From Sphingobium xanthum (GTDB taxonomy: Bacteria; Pseudomonadota; Alphaproteobacteria; Sphingomonadales; Sphingomonadaceae), in contig NZ_JAHKKS010000008.1 in NCBI RefSeq assembly GCF_019737615.1, positions 62,001 to 126,000 of the forward strand: DNA of 64,000 bases, written 5' to 3'. Within the stretch, counting starts at the first letter, position 1, and the number at the start of each line of letters is the position of its first letter. The position numbers and the translations under genes are program-made. This document shows positions 17,922 through 25,615 of this stretch, in pieces. The notes under the pieces are model-generated. The model did not search any database and was not told the DNA's origin. It saw nothing but the letters and a program-made list of their open reading frames with translations.

Positions 17922-18000
17922 GTCTTGCGTCTCCTTGCAGAGAGCACGCGCGGCGTTGGGACCGCGTGGCCCGAGGGCGCCCTTAGAGACTTATCGTTTC
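17922..18000 (-). promoter_or_regulatory. Candidate serC leader (promoter and structured 5' region)
   Basis: On the minus strand the serC leader has GGGCGCCC followed by a second GC-rich hairpin (CACGCGG...CCGCGCGTG) and then a strong AAGGAG ribosome site eight bases before ATG. A TTGACT hexamer lies upstream. A conserved serC RNA motif is known in front of this operon in alphaproteobacteria. I could not align it, so the identity is inference. Confidence 0.35.
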
Positions 18001-18126
18001 AAGTCAATGAAAGACCGATTGTGACGCCGGGAGTCCGCTTGGTGATGCATTCGTGTCACGCGGGCGCGCAAGCGTGCTGGACATGGCGGGGCATGAAGGG
18101 CAGCTTGCGTCACGGGGGATATAAAT

Positions 18127-18804
18127 ATGCCGGACACCTATCGGGACCCGCAGCGTCTAGCGCGCATTGTCGCCATTGCGCTGGCGCTGTTCTCCTTCTG
18201 CGACGTGATGTTTACCGCTGCCGAGATCAACACGATCCGGTCTATTGATCGATATCTGGCCGGGATCGGCGACATGTCCGAACTGGAGGCAGCGGACATG
18301 TTCAGCGGCCTCACCGGACTTGGGGTGGTGATCATGATGTTGTTCGTGGTCGTCGTGCTGTGCATGTGGATTCATCGGGTCAACAAGAATGCGCAGGCGT
18401 TCGATCACCATGGCGTGATGACCGTCTCGCCGGGCTGGAATGTCGGCTATTTCTTCATTCCCTTTGCCAATCTGCTCATGCCGTTTCGCGGGCTTGCCGA
18501 GACCTACCGGGTGAGCGCGAACCCGGCCGAACCGACGGCGGTCGCGATACCCGGCCTGATGCGCCTCTGGTGGGGATGCTGGCTTGTTTCCGGCGTTCTC
18601 GGCAATATCTCGTTCCGCCTGTCGCTGAGCGCCGAGACGCTTGAGACATTCAAGCTGGCGTCGCAGATCAACGTAACCTCGTTCGTGTTCGACATGCCCG
18701 CCTTGGCGACATTGGTCTGGTTCGTGCGCAAGTTGACGGATCATCAGCAGCAAGAGCTCCTGGCCAGCGATATGAGCGAGCCTGCTCTGGGACCGACGGC
18801 CTGA
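18127..18804 (+). CDS. DUF4328 membrane protein
   Basis: This 225-residue protein has about six hydrophobic segments. It contains the DUF4328 pattern: MWIHRVNKNAQAF, then SPGWNVGYFFIPFANLLMPFRGLAETYR and RLWWGCWLVSGVLGNISFR. The family is found in sphingomonads and others without known function. The ribosome site GGGGAT lies ten bases before the ATG. The gene stands alone between serC and the extensin-like gene. Confidence 0.82.
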   Translation: MPDTYRDPQRLARIVAIALALFSFCDVMFTAAEINTIRSIDRYLAGIGDMSELEAADMFSGLTGLGVVIMMLFVVVVLCMWIHRVNKNAQAFDHHGVMTVSPGWNVGYFFIPFANLLMPFRGLAETYRVSANPAEPTAVAIPGLMRLWWGCWLVSGVLGNISFRLSLSAETLETFKLASQINVTSFVFDMPALATLVWFVRKLTDHQQQELLASDMSEPALGPTA

Positions 18805-18868
18805 CGACCGACGAGAACAAGGCATGTCGGCGCGGATCGGACTCGCTTGGGCGCGGAGAGTCGGGTCT

Positions 18869-18895
18869 TTAACCTTTTGTTAACCATTCTTAACC
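18869..18895 (+). promoter_or_regulatory. CtrA-type box upstream of the extensin-like gene
   Basis: TTAA-CCTTTTG-TTAAC (18869-18884) is a perfect match to the CtrA site TTAA-N7-TTAAC, with another TTAACC half-site at 18890-18895. It ends 13 bases before the first possible start codon of the extensin-like gene. Confidence 0.65.
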
Positions 18896-18907
18896 AGATT
18901 CTCGGCC

Positions 18908-19597
18908 ATGTTTGGGACGGGACTCTCGCGCATGCCGGGCCGGCTCGCCGCGTTGATCGCGGTCGCAAGCCTGGCTGCGTGCGCCGATCATAGTGTCGTT
19001 CATCAGAAGCGCGTCGCGCGCCCGGTGCCTGCCCCTCGCGTCATGCCCAATAGCGAGATTTTCCGGATGTGCGCCGCCCGGCTCGACGCCGCTCAGGTTC
19101 GCTATCAACCCCTGCCCAACGAGCAGAAGGGCGGCGGCTGTGCGGTCATCGACTCGGTGAAGCTGCTGGACATCGGCACGCCGACGGCCAATCTCGGCGC
19201 CATGACCTGCCCGCTGGCCGCGACTTTCGCCGCCTGGGCGCGCCATGCCGTGCGTCCGGCCGCGCGGCTCTATCTCGGCAGCGAGGTCGTGAAGATCGAG
19301 ACCTTCGGCACCTATGCCTGCCGCGATGTGCGTGGCACCGGCGGTACGATCGCGGGCAAGCGCAGCGAGCACGCCCATGCCAATGCGGTCGACATCTCCG
19401 CCTTCGTGCTGGCCGACGGGCGCCGCATCAGCGTGCTCAATGACTGGCGCGCCGACGGCCCGACTTCCGAGTTTCTCCGGCGCATCCATGAGAGCGCCTG
19501 CAAGCGTTTCCCGACCGTGCTCAGCCCGAACTACAATGTTGCGCACAAGGACCATTTCCATTTCGATATGGGCGGTCGCGGCGGCTATTGCCGATAG
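18908..19597 (+). CDS. Extensin-like family lipoprotein
   Basis: The protein has about 229 residues, or 221 if ATG 18932 is used. The N-terminal hydrophobic segment ends in the lipobox LAAC, so it is probably a lipoprotein. The extensin-like C-terminal domain shows GGGCAVIDSVKL, TCPLAATFAAW, RSEHAHANAVDISAFVL and KDHFHFDMGGRGGYC. The His/Asp pattern resembles DD-peptidase-type (VanY/MepA-like) zinc sites, suggesting cell-wall work, but this is inference. The start is ambiguous because the CtrA-type promoter lies very close to ATG 18908. Confidence 0.85.
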   Translation: MFGTGLSRMPGRLAALIAVASLAACADHSVVHQKRVARPVPAPRVMPNSEIFRMCAARLDAAQVRYQPLPNEQKGGGCAVIDSVKLLDIGTPTANLGAMTCPLAATFAAWARHAVRPAARLYLGSEVVKIETFGTYACRDVRGTGGTIAGKRSEHAHANAVDISAFVLADGRRISVLNDWRADGPTSEFLRRIHESACKRFPTVLSPNYNVAHKDHFHFDMGGRGGYCR

Positions 19598-19645
19598 GGT
19601 CGGTGCGTTGTTCCCTTGATCCGTGAAATCGTCTAGCGCGCTCCC

Positions 19646-20524
19646 ATGGCCGATCCCCATACTGTCAGCGAAAGCAAGTTCCGCCACGCCCGCGAGGAAG
19701 CGCGCGATGCGGAGCGGACCATCCCCTCGCCCCAGACCCAGAGCAAATCCTACAAGCTGGCCTTCCAGGACACGGAATTCCTGCTGCGCGACGACTTGCG
19801 GCCGGTGCGCTTCCAGCTCGAATTGCTCAAGCCCGAGCTGCTGCTCGACGAGGCCAGGATCTCATCGACCTTCGTCTTCTACGGCTCGGCGCGCATCCCC
19901 GAGCCGGAAGCCGCGCAGGCCCGGATCGACGCGGCGCGCACGGACGCGGAACGGCTCGTGGCGCAGCGCCTCGCCGAGAAGGCCAAATATTACGAAGAGG
20001 CCCGCCGCCTCGCGCGCATCGCCGCGCAATTCCCGGTGAATGAGGAAGGCTGCCGCAATTTCGTGGTCTGCTCGGGCGGTGGCCCGTCGATCATGGAGGC
20101 GGCCAATCGCGGTGCGGCCGATGTCGGCGCCGCGACCATCGGCCTCAACATCGTGCTCCCGCACGAGCAGGCGCCCAATCCCTATGTCACGCCGGAGCTC
20201 AGCTTCCAGTTCCACTATTTCGCGCTCAGGAAGATGCACTTCACGCTGCGCGCCCGCGCGCTGGCGGTGTTCCCCGGCGGCTTCGGCACGTTCGACGAGT
20301 TTTTCGAGCTGCTGACGCTCATCCAGACCGGCAAGATGAAGCGCATCCCGATCCTCGTCTTCGGCAAGCATTTCTGGACTCGCGTCGTCAATTTCGATGC
20401 GCTGGCCGAGGAAGGCGTCATCAGCCCGCGCGATCTCGATCTCATCGACTGGTGCGAAACGGCGGAAGAGGCCTGGGCCTGCGTCGAGCGTTTTTACGCG
20501 GATACCGAAACGCCGGACTGCTGA
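19646..20524 (+). CDS. LOG family protein (cytokinin riboside phosphoribohydrolase-like)
   Basis: This 292-residue protein has a Rossmann-like core with VVCSGGGPSIMEAANRGA and the family signature PGGFGTFDEFFELLT. LOG-type enzymes release bases from nucleoside 5'-monophosphates, as in cytokinin activation. Longer bacterial forms like this one, with an N-terminal extension of about 80 residues, are common in alphaproteobacteria and have uncertain substrates. It is convergent with the cytochrome c gene. Confidence 0.88.
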   Translation: MADPHTVSESKFRHAREEARDAERTIPSPQTQSKSYKLAFQDTEFLLRDDLRPVRFQLELLKPELLLDEARISSTFVFYGSARIPEPEAAQARIDAARTDAERLVAQRLAEKAKYYEEARRLARIAAQFPVNEEGCRNFVVCSGGGPSIMEAANRGAADVGAATIGLNIVLPHEQAPNPYVTPELSFQFHYFALRKMHFTLRARALAVFPGGFGTFDEFFELLTLIQTGKMKRIPILVFGKHFWTRVVNFDALAEEGVISPRDLDLIDWCETAEEAWACVERFYADTETPDC

Positions 20525-20565
20525 CTTATCTCTAGCCCTTCCTCTTCAGAGGCGGGCTTACAGGA

Positions 20566-20595
20566 AAAGAAAAAGGCGGCCCCGCAGGACCGCCT
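20566..20595 (-). terminator. Terminator of the cytochrome c gene
   Basis: A stem of AGGCGG plus flanking pairs (20574-20595) is followed on the minus strand by a T5 run. It lies 26 bases beyond the cytochrome c stop codon. Confidence 0.85.
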
Positions 20596-20621
20596 CTTCA
20601 TCTCTTCGCTGAGCAAAAGCC

Positions 20622-21251
20622 TTACTCGGCAGCCGGAGCCTCCGCATTGGCGGCCGCCGGAGCCGCTGCATTGTCACCCTCGGCCGGCGCAGCGGCATTG
20701 GCCGCGCCTTCCGCAGCCGGCGCCGCATCGGCGGCGGGCAGTGGCAGGTTCGATCCCTGCGCATTCAGATAAGCGATGACGTTGGCGCGATCTTCCGGCT
20801 TGCTGAGCCCGGCGAAGCTCATCTTGGTGCCGTTGGCGAACTCGCGCGGGGAGGCCAACCAGTGGTCCATCGCCTCGAACGTCCAGGTACCGCCCTTGCT
20901 CTTGAGCGCGTCTGAGAAGGCGAAGCCGGCCTTGCCGGTGCCGATCGGTTCGCCCATCGTGTGATACAGATTGGGGCCGATGCCGTTGGCGCCGCCCTGA
21001 TTGATCGTGTGGCAGGCGACGCACTTGGCGAAGACCTTCTCGCCGGCAGCCACGTCCGCGCTGGCCAGCAGCGTGTTCAGCGACGGGCCGGCCGCGCCGC
21101 CCTCGCCTTCTTCCTCGACACCCGCGATCGCATAGCCCATCGGCTCCGGCCGCGCGCCGTGGAACAGCTTGTTCGCGACGATTCCGCTGCCCAGCGCGAT
21201 GATGCCGGCAAACAGCGTCCAGCCTGCAATAGTGTTGAAACGATCGCTCAT
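20622..21251 (-). CDS. Membrane-anchored class I cytochrome c
   Basis: This 209-residue protein has an N-terminal hydrophobic anchor (about 9-27). A cytochrome c fold follows, with the heme site CVACH (about 77-81) and the axial Met in NGTKMSFAGL. The tail after about residue 170 is almost only Ala, Pro, Glu and Asn and is probably disordered. It resembles the CycM / c552-type cytochromes that carry electrons from the bc1 complex to the terminal oxidase in alphaproteobacteria. Confidence 0.9.
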   Translation of the reverse strand: MSDRFNTIAGWTLFAGIIALGSGIVANKLFHGARPEPMGYAIAGVEEEGEGGAAGPSLNTLLASADVAAGEKVFAKCVACHTINQGGANGIGPNLYHTMGEPIGTGKAGFAFSDALKSKGGTWTFEAMDHWLASPREFANGTKMSFAGLSKPEDRANVIAYLNAQGSNLPLPAADAAPAAEGAANAAAPAEGDNAAAPAAANAEAPAAE

Positions 21252-21434
21252 GCCGCTCTTTGTCTCCGAATTGCCCGGCGCGCGATCCGCCGACCGCTGC
21301 GCACCGGCGCCCCTTGTGGGCGCTTCCCTTAATGACTGCGCCGCGCGGGTGCAAGTCCGGCAACGGTGCCGGGCGAGCGGCTTGCGCCCCTGCCTTGCGC
21401 GGCCGGCGTGGAGGCCCTAAGCGCTGCCGCGCAG

Positions 21435-22325
21435 ATGGACAATTACCCGCTCCCCGCCCGGCGCCTCGTCGCCGACATGACGGACGCCGCCGCGCGCGCG
21501 CCCGATCGTGCGCTCTCCTTCCAGGGCGCGCCCGGTGCCAATTCGCATATCGCTTGCGCCGATTACGCGCCGGACGGGCTGCCTCTGCCCTGCTTCAGCT
21601 TCGAGGATGCCCTGGACGCGGTGCGCGAGGGCCGGGCCGACCGGGCGATGATCCCGATCGAGAACAGCCTGCACGGCCGCGTGGCGGACATGCACTTCCT
21701 GCTGCCCGAATCCCGGTTGCACATCATCGACGAATATTTCCTGCCGATCCGCTATGCGCTCATGAGCGTGGATGAGGCGCCTTTGGTGAGCGCGCTTTCC
21801 CATGTGCAGGCGCTTGGCCAGTGCCGCAAATATCTGCGTGCGCGCAATATCCGGCCGATCGTCTATGCCGATACGGCGGGTGCTGCGGCTCTGGTCGCCG
21901 AAGTGCGCGAGAGCGGCGCGGCGGCGATCGCCCCGGCCCTCGCCGCCGAACTTTACGGCCTGCACATTCATGATCGCAACATCGAGGACAGCGACGACAA
22001 TATGACGCGCTTTGTCGTCCTCTCGCGCGAGCCGGCGGTGCCGTCGCGCGATGCGCCGGTGATGACGACCTTCCTGTTCGAGGTGAAGAACGTGCCCGCC
22101 GCGCTCTACAAGGCGATGGGCGGCTTCGCGACCAATGGCGTCAACATGACCAAGCTGGAGAGCTATCAGCGCGGCGCCAGCTTCGCGGCCACGGAATTCT
22201 ATGCCGATATCGAGGGCATGCCGGGTGACCCCGCGGTCGATCGCGCGCTCGACGAATTGCGCTTCCACAGCAAATGGGTGCGCATCCTCGGCAGCTACCG
22301 CCAGGCCCGGTCCCGCTCGGTCTGA
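21435..22325 (+). CDS. pheA: Prephenate dehydratase (with ACT domain)
   Basis: This 296-residue protein has a catalytic domain with SFQGAPGANSHIA, PIENSLHGRVADMH and the essential DDNMTRFVVLSRE (TRF motif). A C-terminal ACT domain follows (FEVKNVPAALYKAMGGFATNGVNMTKLESY) that binds phenylalanine for feedback control. No chorismate mutase domain is present, so this is the monofunctional form. I set the start at ATG 21435 (MDNYPLPARRL). The 23 codons upstream overlap the divergent promoter region. Confidence 0.93.
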   Translation: MDNYPLPARRLVADMTDAAARAPDRALSFQGAPGANSHIACADYAPDGLPLPCFSFEDALDAVREGRADRAMIPIENSLHGRVADMHFLLPESRLHIIDEYFLPIRYALMSVDEAPLVSALSHVQALGQCRKYLRARNIRPIVYADTAGAAALVAEVRESGAAAIAPALAAELYGLHIHDRNIEDSDDNMTRFVVLSREPAVPSRDAPVMTTFLFEVKNVPAALYKAMGGFATNGVNMTKLESYQRGASFAATEFYADIEGMPGDPAVDRALDELRFHSKWVRILGSYRQARSRSV

Positions 22326-22362
22326 GTTCTCGACATCATCGGGCGGCGCGCAACGGGCGCCC

Positions 22363-22415
22363 CTGACCGTCGTCATCCCTGCCTTCGCAAGGATCACGCA
22401 GGAACGACGGAATCA
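22363..22415. repeat. Short dispersed repeat after pheA
   Basis: The stretch GTCGTCATCCCTGCCTTCGC ... ends in an inverted ACGACGG, the form of the common 'CGTCATCCCTGCGAAGG' interspersed repeat of alphaproteobacterial genomes. Only one copy is visible in this window. Confidence 0.35.
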
Positions 22416-22514
22416 TGCCTTTGAAATGACTCGGCCTGCCTAAAAAACAGGCAGCCTGCACATCGTGCCCAAAATTTGTGCGCCGCAACGATGTGATGGT
22501 TCAAGTCAGGCGCT

Positions 22515-22923
<409 letters not shown>

Positions 22924-22938
22924 GAAAGGGGGATAGAA

Positions 22939-24270
22939 ATGACCTTCGCAAAGAAACTCTGCGGCGCGGCGGTGGCGACCAGCCTCTCGTTGTTCGCAGC
23001 ATTGCCTGCTTGGGCGCAGGAAGCGGCTGCCGAAGCCGCTCCGGCCGTGCCCAATCCGGGCAACAATGCCTGGATGATGACATCGACCATCCTGGTCCTG
23101 TTGATGATCCTGCCCGGCCTCGCCCTGTTCTACGGCGGTCTGACCCGCTCGAAGAACATGATCGCCACGATGACACAGATCGGCGCTGCCGCCGCTCTGG
23201 CCATGCTGGTCTGGGTCATGTGGGGCTACGGCCTCGCCTTCGGCCCGGAAGGCAATGAGTATATCAGCTGGGGCAAGTTCTTCCTGGCCGGCATCACACC
23301 GGACTCGACCGCAGCCACGTTCACGGACGAAGTGATCTCGGAATATGTGTTCGTTTGCTTCCAGATGACCTTCGCTGCCATCACGATCGCGCTGGTCTTG
23401 GGTTCGGTTGTCGAGCGCATGAAGTTCTCCGCTATCATGGTGTTCGCGCTGGTGTGGCTCACGATCGTGTACTTCCCGATCGCCCACATGGTTTGGGAAG
23501 CTCGCGGTGTCTTCTTCGTGATGGGAGCTCTCGACTTCGCCGGCGGCACTGTGGTCCACATCAATGCGGGTGTTTCCGCATTGGTAGCGGCGCTGATCCT
23601 CGGCAAGCGCAAGGGCTATCCGAACGAGCCGATGCCGCCGCACAGCTTGACTCTGACAATGGTCGGCACCGGCCTGCTCTGGGTCGGCTGGTTCGGTTTC
23701 AACGCGGGTTCCGCGCTGGAGGCCAACGGCTCTGCGGCTCTCGCCATGATCAACACCTTCGTCGCGACTGCCTCGGCCGGCATTTTCTGGATGCTCACCG
23801 AGCGCGTCATGGGCCACAAGGGTTCGGCGCTCGGCTTCTGCTCGGGCATCATTGCCGGTCTCGTCGCGGTTACGCCTGCAGCCGGTAATTCCGGTCCGTT
23901 CGGCGCGATCGTTCTGGGCGCTGTCGCTTCGATCATCTGCTTCTTCTTCGTCTCGAAGGTGAAGCCGGCGCTCGGCTATGACGACTCGCTGGACGCCTTC
24001 GGCATCCACGGCATTGGCGGCATTGTCGGCGCTATCGGAACCGGTATCGTCTATTCACCGATTTTCGGCGGCCCTGGTGGCGAGGACTTCGCCATTGGTG
24101 GTCAGCTGGTCACGCAGATTTCGGCCGTCGTCGCGACGATCGTGGTCTCGGCCATCGGTACTGCCATCGCGATGTACATTGCGAAGGCGGTCACTGGGCT
24201 GCGTGTCAGCACGGAGGTCGAGCAGGAAGGTCTCGATCTCGGCGAACACGGCGAACGCGCCTACAACTGA
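22939..24270 (+). CDS. amtB: Ammonium transporter AmtB
   Basis: This 443-residue protein has a cleavable signal peptide (ending AWAQ) and eleven membrane helices. Family motifs include ALFYGGLTRSKN, FAGGTVVHINAGVSAL with the first pore His, and GYDDSLDAFGIHGIGGIVGAI with the second. It conducts ammonium and is gated by GlnK. Co-transcription with glnK is indicated by the 15-base gap and the shared sigma54 promoter. Confidence 0.95.
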   Translation: MTFAKKLCGAAVATSLSLFAALPAWAQEAAAEAAPAVPNPGNNAWMMTSTILVLLMILPGLALFYGGLTRSKNMIATMTQIGAAAALAMLVWVMWGYGLAFGPEGNEYISWGKFFLAGITPDSTAATFTDEVISEYVFVCFQMTFAAITIALVLGSVVERMKFSAIMVFALVWLTIVYFPIAHMVWEARGVFFVMGALDFAGGTVVHINAGVSALVAALILGKRKGYPNEPMPPHSLTLTMVGTGLLWVGWFGFNAGSALEANGSAALAMINTFVATASAGIFWMLTERVMGHKGSALGFCSGIIAGLVAVTPAAGNSGPFGAIVLGAVASIICFFFVSKVKPALGYDDSLDAFGIHGIGGIVGAIGTGIVYSPIFGGPGGEDFAIGGQLVTQISAVVATIVVSAIGTAIAMYIAKAVTGLRVSTEVEQEGLDLGEHGERAYN

Positions 24271-24338
24271 TCAAATTTGGGCGGGACGGCGCAGCATCGC
24301 CGCCCCGCCAACCGATGTTCCTCCTGCGAACATGCCTG

Positions 24339-24367
24339 GGGCCGGTGCCAAGCACCGGCCCTCCTTT
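24339..24367 (+). terminator. Hairpin terminator after amtB
   Basis: A perfect 10-bp stem (GGGCCGGTGC / GCACCGGCCC, loop CAA) is followed by TCCTTTC. A second imperfect GC-rich hairpin lies just after the amtB stop. Confidence 0.65.
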
Positions 24368-24382
24368 CATCGGTCGATTGCA

Positions 24383-24570
24383 CTGTCCTACAGCCGTCGG
24401 CGCGTGGCAGTGTCTGCGCTGGTGCTGAACCGGCGGCGCCTGCCGTTCCTTCTCATCGTCCAAAAAATCTGGAAGATTCCGGAGCCGCCTTGCGGCCGCG
24501 AACGGACTTTTGCCAATTCACCATGGCTCATACGTGTGAACTTGGAGAATTTAGCGAAGTAAGTCATTGA
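24383..24570. repeat. 188-bp intergenic element, copy 1
   Basis: This element is homologous, nearly without gaps, to 56515-56703. Both begin with the dyad CTGTCCTACAG and share a GC hairpin (GCCG...CGGC). At equal distance (140 and 141 bases) they carry ACC-ATG-GC followed by a 15-codon frame ending in TGA. On the minus strand both read M-[SR]-H-G-[ED]-[LF]-AKVRSRPQ, and five of the six base differences in that core fall at third codon positions. In this copy the minus frame is broken relative to the other just beyond the core by a two-base insertion. With the terminator it fills most of the 436-base amtB-MAPEG gap. Confidence 0.65.
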
Positions 24571-24635
24571 TTTTTCGACAGTCTGTGAGCGGTGTCCTTC
24601 GCGCCCGGATCCAATCTTTTGGTTCCGGAGAGAAT

Positions 24636-24677
24636 ATGAGCCGTTTTCGCTTGGGCTGGCCGATCTTGAGCGCATAA
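24636..24677 (+). CDS. Possible 13-residue leader peptide before the MAPEG gene
   Basis: MSRFRLGWPILSA has a strong GGAGAGAAT ribosome site directly before its ATG and ends 29 bases before the MAPEG start. This is no more than a candidate. Such frames arise by chance and no regulatory residues (such as a run of one amino acid) are visible. Confidence 0.2.
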   Translation: MSRFRLGWPILSA

Positions 24678-24706
24678 GTCGGCGTCCCGGACAGAAAAGG
24701 ACTGCC

Positions 24707-25108
24707 ATGCCGATCGAACTCAAGATCCTCGCCTGGGGTTGCCTGCTCGGCCTCGTCCACATCTTCGCGGCAATCCGGGTCAAGACCTGGCAATATGGCC
24801 GCAAGTGGAACACGAGCGCGCGCGATGAGGCGCTACCGCCGCCAGAGGCGATCGTCGGGCGGCTCGCGCGGGCGCAGGCCAATTATTTCGAGACCTTCCC
24901 GATCGTCGCGGTGCTGATCCTGCTCGATCATGCCGCCGGTCTGCTGGACCGGTGGACGGCGATCGGCGCGATGCTCTGGCTCGGCGCGCGGATCGTCTAT
25001 CTGCCGCTTTATGCGCTGGGCACGCCGGTGGTGCGCACGCTCGCGTTCGGCGTCAGCATGGCCGGCATCATCCTGCTGCTGCTCCCGGCGCTGGGTCTGA
25101 CCTTCTGA
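24707..25108 (+). CDS. MAPEG family membrane protein
   Basis: This 133-residue protein has four hydrophobic helices and the MAPEG pattern: RLARAQANYFETFPIVAVLILL, then WLGARIVYLPLYALG. The family includes membrane glutathione S-transferases and leukotriene-synthase relatives. Bacterial members of this short type have no established substrate. An AGGA ribosome site precedes ATG 24707. It is convergent with the phosphatase-like gene. Confidence 0.87.
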   Translation: MPIELKILAWGCLLGLVHIFAAIRVKTWQYGRKWNTSARDEALPPPEAIVGRLARAQANYFETFPIVAVLILLDHAAGLLDRWTAIGAMLWLGARIVYLPLYALGTPVVRTLAFGVSMAGIILLLLPALGLTF

Positions 25109-25112
25109 CGGA

Positions 25113-25547
25113 TCAGCGCGTTCCGGCGGCGAGCGCGTGCATCATCTCGCGGATCGGCGCGATGTCATAGCCGGCGGCTGCGGCGATGTCGGCAATGTCG
25201 TCGGGAGCGTCGCCGGCGCGGGCGCGGGCCAGCGACCAGAGCAGGGTGCTGCGCGTGCCGGAGCGGCAATAGCAGAGCGTCTTGCCCTCGCCATTGTTGG
25301 CGAGCGCCTCATCCATGGCATCGAGCTGCCACGGCGCGAAGCCGCTGTGGGTCACGGGAATGGCGACATAGTCGAGCCCGGCCGCCCTGGCCGCGGCCTC
25401 GATGTCCGGGCCGGCAACCTGATCCGGCGACTCGCCTTCCGGTCGGTTGTTGACGATCAGCGTAACGCCGAGCGCCTTCGCTTCCGCGACCGTCTCGATG
25501 CCGATCTGCGGTGCGACGTAGATCGAGGAAGTGAGCTGCTTGAGCAT
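25113..25547 (-). CDS. TIGR01244 / DUF442 phosphatase-like protein
   Basis: This 144-residue protein has the fold of cysteine phosphatases. It starts LTSSIYVAPQIG, contains LIVNNRPEGE, and carries the active-site loop YCRSGTRS (Cys followed by Arg within the C-x5-R-type loop). It matches the TIGR01244 family, related to the N-terminal part of Blh sulfur-metabolism proteins and often called a sulfur transferase. The physiological substrate is unknown. Confidence 0.85.
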   Translation of the reverse strand: MLKQLTSSIYVAPQIGIETVAEAKALGVTLIVNNRPEGESPDQVAGPDIEAAARAAGLDYVAIPVTHSGFAPWQLDAMDEALANNGEGKTLCYCRSGTRSTLLWSLARARAGDAPDDIADIAAAAGYDIAPIREMMHALAAGTR

Positions 25548-25615
25548 GGGCCGTCTCCGGAAGTCTTCGTCGGGAAGCTGGCTTCCCTACGCCCGAAAAC
25601 CGGCGCTGCGCAAGC

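Noticed and set aside
14890..18248. Two long plus-strand frames opposite serA and serC
   Set aside because: No family features. serA and serC are both full length on the minus strand.
20745..20765. GGTTCGATCCCTGCG resembling a tRNA T-arm
   Set aside because: It lies inside the cytochrome c coding sequence, and no acceptor, D or anticodon stems surround it. No tRNA gene was found anywhere in the window.
22457..22480. GCACA...TGTGC dyad as an NtrC site for glnK
   Set aside because: Spacing and half-sites deviate from the NtrC consensus, so it is mentioned with the sigma54 promoter but not called as a feature.
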